Below, piece after piece: positions 23,985 to 37,000 of a stretch of DNA of 64,000 bases (within the stretch, counting starts at the first letter, position 1; each line of letters opens with the position of its first letter). Location: contig OX579639.1 in the NCBI GenBank assembly GCA_951230915.1, forward strand, positions 20,584,001 through 20,648,000, in the 5' to 3' direction. Source of the stretch: Antitrichia curtipendula. Taxonomy: Eukaryota > Streptophyta > Bryopsida > Hypnales > Leucodontaceae. The position numbers and the translations under genes are program-made. Under the pieces are notes generated by a model. That model saw only the letters and a list, made by a program, of their open reading frames with translations, did no database searches and was not told where the DNA came from.

Positions 23985-26957
23985 TAGTGACTTCTAATAT
24001 CAATGTAGTCAACTCTCTTTCAGTCTAGCTTTTAATTTGAGGCTCTCTCATAACATTATAAATCAATAGCCAAAAATTGGGGTGTCAATGCAAGAATATG
24101 GCTAGAACAAGTATGCATAGAACAAGTATGTGTAACAGTCATCCAAAATTGTCCCTATATCCATTCCTAACAAGTAGACTTCAAAGACTTTATATAACGG
24201 TTTCAAAAGTATAAGAAGCTTCCACTTTGAAAATCTATAGTAATTACATGTTGTATCCTAAAATCCTTTTTTTATTGTTGAAGATTCATGATTTTCAATT
24301 GTTAATTCCATAAAAGTGTTTTTTCTTGAAAAACATGCTTCCAACTATCGTGAATTGCTCGTTTTGACAATTTTTAAGTGTTTTCACCTTTGCAGTGATC
24401 AATTTGTATTTTGATTGCATAGTAGTTAATATCACATGTTCCATTTCATACAATTTTTTTCCCCTAAACATTGGGAGAATAACATATATATTAGAAGTTC
24501 AGAGTTTCAAAAAGATATGGGATAATGTCCCATATCCATAACCGCGTACCCACGTATCCATATCCCACAAATCATATTCCATATTGGATGTGGGACAAAG
24601 CATGGGACATCACTGGGTTGGCAATTTGGGGTTATCAATATAATATCAGTTTTGTGACCCAAAGGTCTAAAACAACTGAAAGTTGAATTTTTTTGTCAAA
24701 GCATTCAGTATGAGGTGTTTTAAGTTAATGTTTCTGCAATATTGACCAGTAATTTAATTTTAAAAACTTCAGCGGGCAGTCTTCTTCCCGAGTTTCTTTT
24801 CAAATTGCTGCAGTCTCGAGTGGCGGAAAGATGATGATTGTCCAGCCATAAATTTAAAGTCAGTCCTCACTCAATTCATCATTCATCAACCAGTTGAACA
24901 AATAACTTTTTTTTTCATTTTGGCAAAGTCGGGGATGCCGTCAATCCCATTCAAAAGCTCGCCTCTGAACTGAAGTACATATGTACTCTTAACTCCGCTG
25001 GAGTTTTATTTGGGCATACATTAAGAGTCTGTTCATCCACGGTCGGTCCCGTATGGGGGGGGGGGGGGGGGGCACAAGCCAACGAAGGCGAGTGGCTCAT
25101 GGACTACATACCCCTATTACAAAGTAGACTCTCTATAGCAATAAGGTAACTACGTCTAATAATTGCACAAAATAAACAATTAAACATGGTTTCTATTTTT
25201 ATATATTGAATTTTTTTTATGTGGGGTTATTGTTGGTAGTCAAAAGGAGATTTCTAGATTTTTTTAGAGTATATTTTTTTGGAGAGTGAATGAATAAACT
25301 ATGAATTTTCAGAGTGTTGCAAATGGGTGTTTTGAAAATCAAACCTTAGATTCTCATAGATAGTAGGAGTACATTTTAGGAAAGAATGTGTAGTGGTTGG
25401 ATTTTAGAAAGTGGTTGAAATTAGGTGTAGTTACCATATCACACTTCAATTTTGGATTGGAACTTTTTAAGGAGCACTGTTATTAAAAAGGTGGTTTCTT
25501 AAATTTATTCAAGGAAAACATGATTGTATTATTTCTACTCTAATAGATACCAAGTAAATGAAGCTCATTTGATATATACTTTGATTAAGTTTTATGCAAA
25601 CATTTGTAATTTTATAATATAACATTAAGAAGAAATTTGAACCTTGCAAAGGGCTACTAATTGTTCATTTTTGGCACCCAAACGGTGCAAATATAGAAAA
25701 AAACATTTTAAAAATAGCCTATCTAATGTGGTGTTGACGTGGCACTATTGAGTTTTTGAGTTTCAATTTTTTTCATTTTTTTTTTTAAATCGTTATTTTT
25801 CTATAATTGCATTGTTGCCATCCAAAACTAGCAGACTTTTTGAGGCCTAAATTTTTTCCTAATGTTTGAGTGACTTAACAATGATGAGTCTAGTATTTTG
25901 AAATCAAACTTTGAAGTTCTAAAAATGATATAAGATTTGTATACCTTTGTTGATAGAATTGTCTTTAATGAACACTGTATTCACGTTTCCTTCACTTTGT
26001 CTATATAAATTTTACTGTAGTTTAAAGAATGATTTCTTTCTGATTAGTAAAATCTATAGTATTTACAATCACACATGGAACTTGATATGATAATCTAAAC
26101 ATCTAAATTATATTTGATTCCATGAAGTTTTGTACTTCATAGTATTTTGAAAACACACTATTGGGGGGCATTGGCAAAAATAAATAAATAAATAAAATGT
26201 GTGAGTAATATTGTAGGGTGTTTTTAACTCTTTAGACCTACAAATAGTATTTTTAGAAATAATATAAGATCTACAAAATCCTATGCAAGAATATATCCTT
26301 TGAATATTTGAAATAATTATATTTTAAGGGCATTATTTATAGCATATTATAAAATATCCCTTGGAAGCATGTGTATGCAAGACTTTCATGTATGTGCCCT
26401 CCTTCGAGGCACTATTATATTCAAAATAACATTAAAGAATGAATTCGGATTACAATAGTCACAAATATAGTTTAGAATCCTTGTTACACTTGACAATCTA
26501 TCTATTATTGTATTTGTATATGAACAAATGTGGCAATGAAGTATAGAGTGAGAGAACTTTGAATGTAGTGCATCTATTTCCTAGGGTTTGGTAAGAAAAG
26601 AGAGCCAAGATGTAATATCAAAATAAGTTACATTAAACCAAAATGAAGAGTAAAGCCTTATTAACATCATATAAAATACTAGTCAACAAATTTCAATTGG
26701 TCACTACAATTGAAACACTAGTAATCAGATTATGGATAATTCTATATTAACAAATACATTTTTTACAACCTTCAAATAATCTAGAGATTGCATGATTGCC
26801 TCCAAAATGAAGGAAAATCTAAATAAAACAAACTACTTGTTGCATCTATGGTTGTTGTCATAGTGCTTTATACCTTTGATAGTTTGAGGCAATGTCAAAA
26901 GTTTGAATTACAAAGCATGCTATATCTTTAGTTACAAGGAGCCTATATTGAGTACTA
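23985..26957. other. Intergenic DNA, mostly AT-rich, with a G tract
   Basis: No gene was recognised. At 24525-24610 there is a patch with repeated and inverted 'tatccatatccc'-like words. A less AT-rich island at 24770-25130 contains the palindrome gtacatatgtac and a run of 18 G (25055-25072), without a supportable reading frame. The segment 25180-25480 is a dispersed repeat shared with 61990-62300. Confidence 0.4.
25180..25480 (+). repeat. Dispersed repeat, copy 1 (partner at about 62 kb)
   Basis: It shares a series of phrases in the same order and orientation with 61990-62300, including aacatggttt, tagtcaaaag, tagattctcat, gggagtacattttag (tag in place of ggg here) and ttttagaaagtggttgaaatta. 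About 300 bp is alignable, with no protein coding. Ends and class are unknown. Confidence 0.5.
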
Positions 26958-27525
26958 CTCCCTCCGTCCCAAAATGATCTTCCTGTTAGACAAAATGTTC
27001 CGGATTAAGACTAAAAATAACATTTTTAAAGCCTGTTTTGCACTACATATAGAGTTTGGTGCACTCCTATTGCCCTTGAAACTTTGAGTTTTGAAGCCTT
27101 TTTTAAAGTGTAGTTTTGGATTATTGAAAAGTGAAATTTTTTGGGTATTTTCAAGGAGCACCAGTGGTTATTTAATTATTGAGTGTGAGGTCATCATTTT
27201 GTGGGTAGTTAGTATAAGTCAAAGACCATATGTGGACCTATATTTTGCCTCCCAAAACCTTCATCTCCTTCAATTAGATAATATTCAAAGAGATGCAAAA
27301 AATAAAAACAAAAAGTGTTGATTGATCCCTTCAACCATTTTATTTGTCTTTTGATTAGTGATTGCATAGATGGAGGGGGAACTATCGCTTGGAATTGTTT
27401 TGTTAGTCCTAGAGAACAACCAAACGTTAAATTTGACCAATTTGTAGCTCACAAAGTACAACAGGAAGATCATTTTGGGACAAAAAATGAAGGCCAACAG
27501 GAAGAACATTTTGGGACGGAGGGAG
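26958..27525. mobile_element. Stowaway-type (Tc1/mariner) MITE
   Basis: It carries the textbook Stowaway terminal repeat CTCCCTCCGTCCCAAAAT at the left and its inverse ATTTTGGGACGGAGGGAG at the right, flanked on both sides by TA (26956-26957 and 27526-27527), the target duplication of Tc1/mariner elements. It is 568 bp long. Just inside the right end, the phrase caacaggaaga.cattttggg occurs twice (about 27459 and 27495), a direct subterminal duplication. No DDD transposase was recognised in any frame, so mobility would need a transposase supplied in trans. Confidence 0.9.
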
Positions 27526-27527
27526 TA

Positions 27528-28190
27528 TTTTCTAGTAAGATATGGTTGATAACTTTTGACATGTCATTTATAGTGTTTCATAGGTAAAAACAACACTAGA
27601 TATGATAGGCCATAGTCACCGTAGATGATGTCAATTGTTGCATTCAAAAATTCAAATTAAGATTGTACTTTTCTTTAGTCATCGGATACAATTTGTGAAT
27701 TAAATGATTTTAGAACGTCATTATGCTAATAAATATTTTGACCCTTGATATTTTTTGCACACAATATCTAAATAACACATTATTTAGTGCATTATCCCCC
27801 CTCACAAACATTTGCCCAATCTATATTTCCAAAAGCAAAATTGGTAAAGTTTTGTTGATGGTAAGGTGAAAGGGCCTACAATTGGTCACTTGAACCACAT
27901 AGAGTAGTTTCCAGTATTGAATTGTCATAAATGCTTTTGAATCTTATTGTCAATTCAAAAAAAGAATAACAAACATTTTGTTGTACATTTTTTAGATATC
28001 ATATAAATTATTATGATTTTTTAAAGTTTAACTTGATAGATTTCTAAAACTTTGCCTTAATTTTGAATGTACATGATTTGAACATCTTGAATTGAGTATC
28101 TACTTATTTTCAAGAATTTTGAGGGCACGATACGTAGGTGCTTGGAAACAGGGGTGGCTACCTTTTCAATAAAGCACTCTCTCAGCTGAC
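27528..28190. other. Intergenic DNA before the CAX gene
   Basis: AT-rich sequence with no recognisable gene. Composition rises sharply in GC near 28190, where the leader region of the CAX gene appears to begin. Confidence 0.4.
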
Positions 28191-28199
28191 AACCCTGCG

Positions 28200-29508
28200 T
28201 GCTGAACGAAAAAGCCGTAGATAACGTTGGCAACAACGACGCAGACGGCGCCCTCCTTCCTGATCCAGTCGCCGACCACCGGTCGCTTAATCTAGTCTGC
28301 AGCTCGGGCCTTCCTGCCTTCCCAGCACTTGCGCGCCTGCGTTCACGTCGCACTCTTCCGAGCTTGAAACTTTCTGGGAATCCGGGCTCAGCAGCAACGA
28401 TCAAAGATTTCCACAACTGTGCCTTCGATTGCCGAAGCTTCCTTCGCATGCCTTTACGTACCTGTGGGAACCAATCGGGTGACCATTTGGGGAACCAGTT
28501 TGGTGGCCAATACGTTCACCAACGAGGCGTCAGTAATCAATGATCGCAAGCTCTCTCTCTCTCATCTCTTCCAAGTTTTGACAGATTTTCGGTGCAGAAA
28601 CGATCGATGGGCTGGTGAGTGTGTTTCCTGATCTGGGTTTGCTTGATTGTTTACCCTGTTGCGTAGTTTGCATCGAGCTGATTTTTGGTGATGGGGATGT
28701 TGCGTGGGGTGTCCTCTAGTCCTCTGTTGTCGGTAGAATCTCAGCTTGTTCTTGAGAACTAAGCTAGTTTCGGAACGATTTGCATAGGCGAGGCTTAGGA
28801 ATTTTATGTGTCTGTAGTAATCTGTAGTAAGGGTGTTCGCGTTGGTGGTTATGGGATGTGTGACCTGTGAGTAGCGCTTTGTTGACGGGGGCTTGTTGGG
28901 ATTGCCATCAATTTAGGTTGAGGATGCTGTTAACGTGATTTTTGGGAGATTTTTGTAGAGTGGTGATGTTTGGGGATTATTGTGAAATTTGTTTTGATGG
29001 AATTTCACCACTGCGTATGAATTTCTTATGGGATCATTCAAAGCGGGAGGTTGTTGACCGCTGTGAGTGGCTGTAGATAACCCTATTCCCATTCAAACTT
29101 CAGTGGCCAACTCGTGCTTACGTTCAATTTGCTAATTGATGGCCAACCAAGTGTTTTGGAAGGATGAGTTCTTGCTGGTAACAGGGATCAGAATAAGTTC
29201 CCAAGGGTGTTAGCGGTCCGAATTTTGTTATTCAATTTACATTCATTTGATTGTATCCTTAAATGAGATTCTAGAAGATTGACGAGACTGATCAACTGCT
29301 GTTCTTTTTCTTTTTTTTTTCACTAGCAGGGAAGGAGGTTCTCTACTTTTCGTTTGTTGAGATTTGGAAATTCAGCAAGGGATGATATTTCAAGGCAGAG
29401 CGCTGTGTAGAGCCCTGCTGGACAACCATCTCATATGATCCCAGTCAGGTGCCTGGGTGGGTGCGTGGATTAGGGCTTGAAGCAGGGGAGATATCCAGGT
29501 AGTCAAAC
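28200..29508 (+). other. Probable promoter-proximal region and spliced 5' leader of the CAX gene
   Basis: GC content rises at about 28.2 kb. A CT-rich patch (ctctctctctctcatctc, about 28552-28569), typical of plant transcription start regions, is followed by a donor GTGAGT near 28615. A pyrimidine-rich tract and an acceptor (tagcag) lie near 29330. The initiator ATG is at 29509, so the leader probably contains a ~0.7-kb intron. That intron carries the repeat shared with the transporter gene at about 29020-29205. The open frames here are not conserved proteins. Confidence 0.45.
29020..29205 (+). repeat. Dispersed repeat in the CAX leader intron
   Basis: Related to 17228-17450 in the folate-biopterin transporter gene, in the same orientation (cttatgggatcattcaaag, attcccattca, ggtaacagggatcag). 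It shows no coding features. The 3' end of the alignment coincides with an aataag motif in both copies. Confidence 0.5.
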
Positions 29509-32500
29509 ATGGAGAATTATACTGGAGTTCCAAAGAGTGACCCTGATGAGAATGGACACAAAGATCTGGAGGTGAGTCATTTTTGAGACTCTTTTTCTTA
29601 CCGAATTTTCACCTTTTAGAGCTTTCAGTCAGTGAAGTCTGTCACATGCAACAGTTTTGCAAATGCATCTTAGTGCCACTTTAGATTGTGTGGGTGAAAG
29701 CAACAAGCTTGAAATTTGAACGTCATCACGTGCAACGAGCGGTGAGGTTGCAAGTTTAAAATAAAACATTGCATTTATGACGCCTACACCTTTTTGATGC
29801 ATTTGGGGTAACAGGTGTCCAAGCTACCTCAAAGGGGTAGCTTAGAAGCCTTGTTAGCCTTGTTTAGCTTGCCACACAGTAGCCATACAAACGCCACTTC
29901 TCCATGCTCATTCTTGTTAATTACAAAGTTGACACTGCAAAGTTGACAAATAATATAACTAGGAAAAACAAGTAAAAAATGTTTTTTGCACCAATTCAAG
30001 GTGTCAGATTTCTTGTTATCTCAAGGTTGTTGCTGTGACCTGTGCAATCCAAGGAATTCGTCTATAGTGCAGTGCAAGAGTAGTTGTAGTAAAAAGGGGA
30101 TAGTGTTTTACTTTATCAGTAAGCTCATTTCGTGTGTGACAATCAAAATTTTCTCTGTCCTAGCAGCTGATGGTTCTAGCGGAAGAAGGAGTTCCACAAT
30201 CTCCCGACTCAATGTTACAGAGAAACGAGAAGGAGGAGCTTGGGCTCCTGGCCCGTCCACCCCCGTGCTGCGACTCCAGATGCAGACCAGGCAATTGCGG
30301 TTGGCTCAGGAAATTGCCGAAATATATCACTCGAAGTACGTTCCATGTGTTGTTTGGAACAAAGCTGAACTGGCTGCTGCTCTCTGTTCCCTTTGCTATT
30401 ATTGGTGCGCAAGGGGTATTTGGTCATGTAAGAACTATGAAATCCGTCTCTTGACCCTCCTCATTGAATTGGTCTTAGTAAACGGATAGTATTATTTTGT
30501 ATGCTTAGTTGTATTTAATCCCTAAGGGTCAAGCTTCTGACAGAAGTCCACTTAATTTCGAAGCTAATAGTGGGTAATAGTAACTTTCAAAACATATTTT
30601 TATTGTTCTATAAATATGTGGGATTATTTCTACTTTATATTGGTACATTGTTTTACTTTCTGAATGATTTATCTCACTTTTGTAGATATGGAAGTGGCCA
30701 CTTTTGGCCATTTGGACACTCAGGGCTTAAGTACGCCGAAGTCTTTGATTTGTTTAATGCCTTGCATGCATAAACTGGAGGAGGTTAGGGGGATGGTGTT
30801 GTATTCAGTGTATTAAGACGTGGTTGTATGTATTCTCCAGGGCTGGGTATTTGTACTAAGTTTACTAGGTATGGCTCCCTTGGCAGAGCGACTTGGCTTT
30901 GTTACCGAGTGAGTTACTCCTAGCTTTCATGGTTCACTACCTTCTTATTTTATTTCTCAGCAATTCTGCATTATTGTGAGAAGATAGGTTGGAGAAGAGT
31001 TTGAATTGGCCATTTGAAACATTATAATGACAGAGACATGTTGTTGGAGTTTGCAGACAACTGTCTTTTTTCACTGGTTCGACAGGTACATGCCTGACTA
31101 CTGTTGTCGTTTTGAGAAGTGCATTGGACTCCAGTTTTCAAATTGGACGTTATCAATGCTAGTCAGACCAGCCTTGTAAACTCTTTGTTGGCTAATCTTC
31201 TTGGCGTGTAACCTTTTGACTAAGGAATGGTGTCGTTATTGCAGTTGGAGGTCTACTGAATGCGACTTTTGGGAATGCAACGGAAATGATCATATGCATC
31301 ATGGCGTTACGGAAGAATATGATACGAGTTGTACAGTTGTCTCTTCTAGGTTCCATATTGTCCAACATGTTGCTGGTTCTTGGATGCGCGTTTTTCTTCG
31401 GAGGTCTGAAACATCCCAAGGATCAGAAGTTCAACAAGGTAGGTGCATCACTTTCTTTTGAACTAGCACATGTAATTTCTTTCATTGCTTCTGGTGTTGT
31501 AAATTTTGACCGTCTAAATCTGTCATTTGGAATCCTAGCCCTTTAGGGGTCAGCAAAGCTTTACCTTTATGGCTACTGTCGCACGGTGAAATGACTTCGA
31601 AATTTTTTTGTGGATTGTTTGTTGAAGGTTACGGCCCAGGTTAGCGCAAGCTTGTTATTAATGGCAGTCATGGGTCTGCTATTTCCTGCTGTTCTTCATG
31701 CAACGGGTACTGAGCTGAAAATTGGAAAGTCAGAGCTGGCTTTGTCGAGATTCAGCAGCTTTGTGATGTTAGTGGCCTACATGGCCTATTTATATTTCCA
31801 ACTCAAGAGTCATAGAGGGCTCTACGATTCAGAGGAGGTAAGAGTCTATGTTACCCTCGATTGCTTTTTTTCTGCTAAGCCATCCTGAAATGATATTTTC
31901 TGAAGTTTGTGATCATGTTTACACATCTTCTGTCTTGTTTCTCATTTTGCAGGATGCAGGAGAGAATGATGGTGCTGCTGACGAGGATGAGAATCAATTG
32001 GGCTTCTGGACTTCAATAGCGTGGCTTACTATTTTGACCATCTTTATCTCTATTTTGTCGGAGTACCTGGTTGGTGCCATCGAGGTACGTATCTTGTCTG
32101 ACATGCAACTCATCATGTAGACGGCCCTGTAATTGTTGTGTATGTTGAGGTTGGTTACAGGTTTTGAAATTAGACTGTTATCATGGTTGTCACACGGAGG
32201 CCTCCCTGTGTAACTAATCGTTGGGAGGCCTTTGCGCGATCATAGGGAGATCTCCTCATGGTTCATGAAGAGAATTCTATTTGCCACGTTACCTTAAAAG
32301 TCCTCAAATAGTTTATTGTTCCTGGGATCGCTGTACAATTTGCATCGTATTGTAATGGTTTTAGTGTTTCTTTAGTCATATTTCAAGCAGTATAGATAGT
32401 TGTATGTACCAATTGATCAAAGGGCACTGAGAACTTGGTTCTTTATGATGTGTTCGTCTGATTTACAGGGTGCTTCAACTGCGTGGAATGTACCTATTGC

Positions 32501-34074
32501 GTTTATAAGTGTTATTATATTGCCTATTGTTGGGAACGCTGCAGAGCATGCAAGTGCTATTATGTTCGCTCTCAAGGACAAGCTGGTATTTCCTCTCATT
32601 GTCGTTTGATTGGTTTGCGTAGGTCTAGAATTTATTTCTGAGGACTGCTATATGACAGACCCTCATTGACGTAGGCAGATTCATTTCACGTTATAACCAA
32701 TAGTACCCTGCTCATTAGAAAAAAACTATGCAGATTTTGTCCCATTCAGTTCCCAAGCAGTTAACCATCAGGCGTAAAAAATTCACACTTTTCAGGCTTT
32801 AGAGGCTACATATGGCAACAGAATTTTGGTTTTGCAACACAATTGTGAATACAATATACTGTGAATTCAATACGATACAGTGATTTAAGAGTCTTGTGAT
32901 CTATTATCTAGGGAAAATTTCCTAATGGATTGTCGGTTTCTAGGCTCCGTCTTATTTCATTGTTTTTCTCTTTGACAGGATATTTCACTCGGAGTGGCCA
33001 TCGGTTCTTCCACTCAGATCTCCATGTTTGTGGTAAGTTGCAACAAGGCTATCATATCATCATGACACTTATCTATAACGGGTTTAGCAGCAAAGCACGA
33101 CAGTGAGATACAACCCTGATACAAGTTCTGTTTTGCAGATTCCCTTTTGTGTCGTCATCGGGTGGCCCATGAAGACACATATGGACCTGAATTTTGAACT
33201 GTTTGAAACTGCAACGCTCTTCATAACAGTTCTAGTGGTAGCCTTGATGCTTCAGGTGCCCTTTTCTGCACTTCTGCTCTCTACCTTCTACAAGAAACTA
33301 ACTCACCTATTCATACAATTGATTGACCTTCAATTAGCAACCTTCATTTGGCAAGTGGTGTAAGCTTGACTTGGCTAACTACTGATCCTTGAACGTAAAT
33401 GGGTCTGTTAGCTTTTAGTCTACAATCTGTCTCCCATTCCCGCTGTGAAATTGCATATGAAATTCATCTTTATTGGTTAGAAATTTCAATCTCAATAGAT
33501 TTTTCTCTTGTACCCAAAGTGATCTCTCGACAGCTTTATCCATCTCCCAAATATCACGCTTCTACATATGTGAATATGCTTCAAAAAACATCGATTTTAA
33601 CGAGTCGCTAAATTTCTTTTACTAAAATTTTGATCTAGTCTAACTTTGTTATTTTTCTTTCAATTAAGTATTTAAAATATGCAAAATAATACTATAGTAA
33701 ATCTAAAGATTATCATTGTAAATAAATTGGTTTAGTGATGCAACATAGTATCCTCTACCTGAATGCTTTCTTGGTATGTGAATTCAACAGGAGGGCACAG
33801 CAAACTATTTCAAGGGCTTGATGCTGATTCTTTGCTACCTGATAGTTGGTGCCAGCTTCTTTGTCCATGTCGACATTCCTGACAAACATCGTACGTAGCA
33901 CCTCTTCCCTGGCTTATGAAATATGCAAAAATGTGAATTGTGGCGTGTGGCAATCATAGATTGGAATAGAAACTCAAATCACATGATGTTAAAGACCACA
34001 AGTTTACCTTATCCATTAAGTGCATGCTGTAACATTTTTTTTTTTTTTTTTTATCATGTGCAGCTGGGAGTTAA
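29509..34074 (+). CDS. Vacuolar cation/proton exchanger (CAX family)
   Basis: Ca2+ (and related cation)/H+ antiporter of the CaCA superfamily, expected in the vacuolar membrane. Exons: 29509-29571, 30167-30427, 30841-30908, 31057-31085, 31245-31438, 31628-31837, 31953-32084, 32469-32585, 32979-33032, 33139-33255, 33791-33890, 34064-34074; all are GT-AG and in phase, giving 451 residues. The N-terminal ~80 residues are hydrophilic and poorly conserved, as in CAX regulatory tails. The core follows: [31 protein letters not shown], the c-1 repeat GNATEMII (150-157), [15 protein letters not shown], an acidic loop (about 276-288), the c-2 repeat [10 protein letters not shown] (341-350), [13 protein letters not shown] and FCVVIGWPM. 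The last exon is chosen because a GTACGT donor at 33891 pairs with an acceptor after a long T tract. Without that splice the protein ends at TAG 33898 with nearly the same tail. The member within the family cannot be named. Confidence 0.93.
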
Positions 34075-37000
34075 AGCAGATCCTTGCTACTGCGGCAGTG
34101 GGTGCTACCAATGTTCAATTACAGTGTTGATAAAAGTAACGAAGCTCCTCCAGCAAGACCCTGCAAAACTTGTACCTGACCAAATGGGGATCACCAATTT
34201 GGTATGGTACTTTAGGGCAGACACTTTTTGGCCTCTGTACTATATTTGCTTCTTTGCCCAACGTGTCCGCTGGTATTAGTTGTACCCAAAAAGAGATTGT
34301 GTTCATTGATAAATAGCATCTTTCATCTCATTTTTCGGTTTTCTGAGCATTTGTATTGATTGTAAATACTTGCCAAATGTGTCAAAAGTCCTTGGATCTC
34401 TTCTGCATGTGAGGTTAGAGTTAGCAATCTGTGGGTAAAGGAGATGTTGGAGCGACATCATAGTCCTGTGTCTCAAATTGTGACCTCACCTAATTACTTC
34501 GCTTTTAACATAGTTGCTATGTTAGAATGGTCAAATTTTTCAATATTCTTGTGGGGAAATGAAAGAGGATTTGCATCAATGAATACATTTCCAATATTTG
34601 GTTATCAGTGTAAAAGCTATAAGGATATAAAGTTTAATTGGTGGATGATCTAATACCGACGTGAGTTCAGATGGTGAGGTGGAATACATTTTCAATATCA
34701 ACATTTTTCCATGGGATGTTGGTATGCATGAGTTTCAAGTGTCATATTTAGGTAGGTATTGCAATTAAGTTTGATAACTATGTAGTATGTGTGTGGAGCT
34801 AAGAACTTCCTGTATTACTTTCTAGTTGAAGCTTTGTTTGTACATGTGTAGTTGATAAAGGTCAGAGGTGGTCTTTGAGATCATTTTTTGTTTTATATTT
34901 TTCCAACATTTCATTTGTCAGTCTCCATATTTCCATGTTTCTCTATGCTACCTTAAATTGCATGGATCTAAGCAACAAGTTTAAGATAACAAGGTTACTA
35001 AAGTAACTCATTGTGTATTTGACACTTGATGTAATTGAAGCCTCAAGTATCCAATTAAGTTCAAAGCAATAGCTTGAAATCTAGTTAATGTAATTAAACC
35101 TTAAAATTATATCCTAGGGAATGTCAACCCCTACTTTTTGGATGGAAAATGGAGTAGTAGGATATCTCCAAATTGGTGAAAAGTAGAAGGGCAACAAGAA
35201 TGTGGATTTGGTGTTTTTGAATGAAGACTATATTTGATAAAGTTCCTTTAGTTTAACCTCTTGAACAACATTTTAATACTATAAATATTTTTTTGGGTGT
35301 ATATTTATGTGAATTTTGGTTCATCTAGATTACATGTATAGGCTTTATCTACCTTTTCTTTGAAAATGTATGATTATTTCAATGTGTGTCTTAAATTTGC
35401 ACAAGTATTCACATTTTGCTTATGAAAACCTACCAAATTACAAAAATTGTCTCTCCTTTTTTTTATCACAAGCCAATAACTCTTGACATTATTAGAATGG
35501 TTTAATCTATGCTTGTGTCAAATTTGTTAAAAAATAATTCAAAATATAAATAAATATGGCATGTCATAAAAATTTCAAGAAATTATAATGCGATATGTTT
35601 GAATAGTGTAGAAAATATTAATGAAAATAATTTGAATCCTAAAGAAAAATAATATGCATACGGGTAGCATTGAAGCCATGAGTATCGAATACTATGCCAC
35701 GAGTCCCTGTAACTATCAGTAAAGCCTAAATAAAGCCTCATTAAAGCCTAGAAGGTTGCACATAAGATTTGCTAAAGGTCCTTTAGCTCCTAAAGGTTAT
35801 GTAAGATTCACTTGAGCATGACTCTATATTGTAGGGAAGCTAGAGTTTACAAAATATTTTGAATCACATTAAATGAATGTCTGGAAATTCAAATTTGATA
35901 AACAAAAGGGAATTCACTGCATAAGGAAATGATTTTGTATGGGATACGGTCTAATGAAGCTGACCCCAACATACAATATTGTAGCTTTATTCTATCTCAA
36001 TACTTTTCAGCAATCTATGCTCAGTTTACAACCATTCATGTGCCACCTCTTTATGCTCATTCTTGTTTCTTGAATTAGTATAAAAATGGAATTGAACAAA
36101 ATTAGATAAAACAAATGGAAAAGTGATTGGGCACAAATCTAAGTGTTTGTCATCTTGGAGAACAATTATACCAACATGAAATAGCCCTTAGCATTGTTGA
36201 AGTCACTTTCATCTAAATTTGCAAAATAATAGTGGGTTTCCAATTGGTTGATGGAAAATATTTACTACAGAGTACTTCAAAGATTGGAATGGAATGCTTG
36301 ACAAAATATAGAAAAGTGGTGGAAATATAGAAGTGCTTGCTTTGAGTCAAATTATGCTTCATTCCACCAAAATAACTAATATCAACCCTACATATATTCC
36401 AAAATATTAGTTTTGCTTTCCAAGTTATAATATTGAGAACTAATTGATGGCATAGAATGATAATTTCACCGATTTTATAACCCTAAATCTTTATCAATTT
36501 GTCTTATTTCATCTTCTATAGTTTTCTATTCACAAAAACATTGGAAAATTAATTGAGAAATAAGTTGTCTAAAAATTCTACTTTAAATAGACAACAATAT
36601 ATGATGAAAGCATCTATTCTAAAACATTTTTGAAATTGGCATTCAACAATTTTTTCCTTATTAGAAACATTGCATAGTGAATATTTCATAAATATGCCTA
36701 CAAAGCTACAAACTATTGAATGTATATAGATTCTAGTAAATGTAACAACATACAACAAATACAAAAGTCAAGTTGCCTATAGAACTTAAGAGTTCACATC
36801 CTATTCATACAACATCAAAATAATGCATACTAGAGTATTGAAATCATATTAAAATTGTCAAGGAATAAGATCCATTTAATAAGATTTAATTTTACTGCCA
36901 TACAAAGCCACAAAAATAAGTTCTCTACCCTCAACTTAAAAAAGACAAGATACATAGTTTTAAATGACTATTTCAAATGATCATATTCTAAAAATGGTAA

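Noticed and set aside
29986..30489. 167-codon frame across CAX exon 2
   Set aside because: Wrong frame; the family match ([16 protein letters not shown]) and phase with exons 1 and 3 select the overlapping frame.
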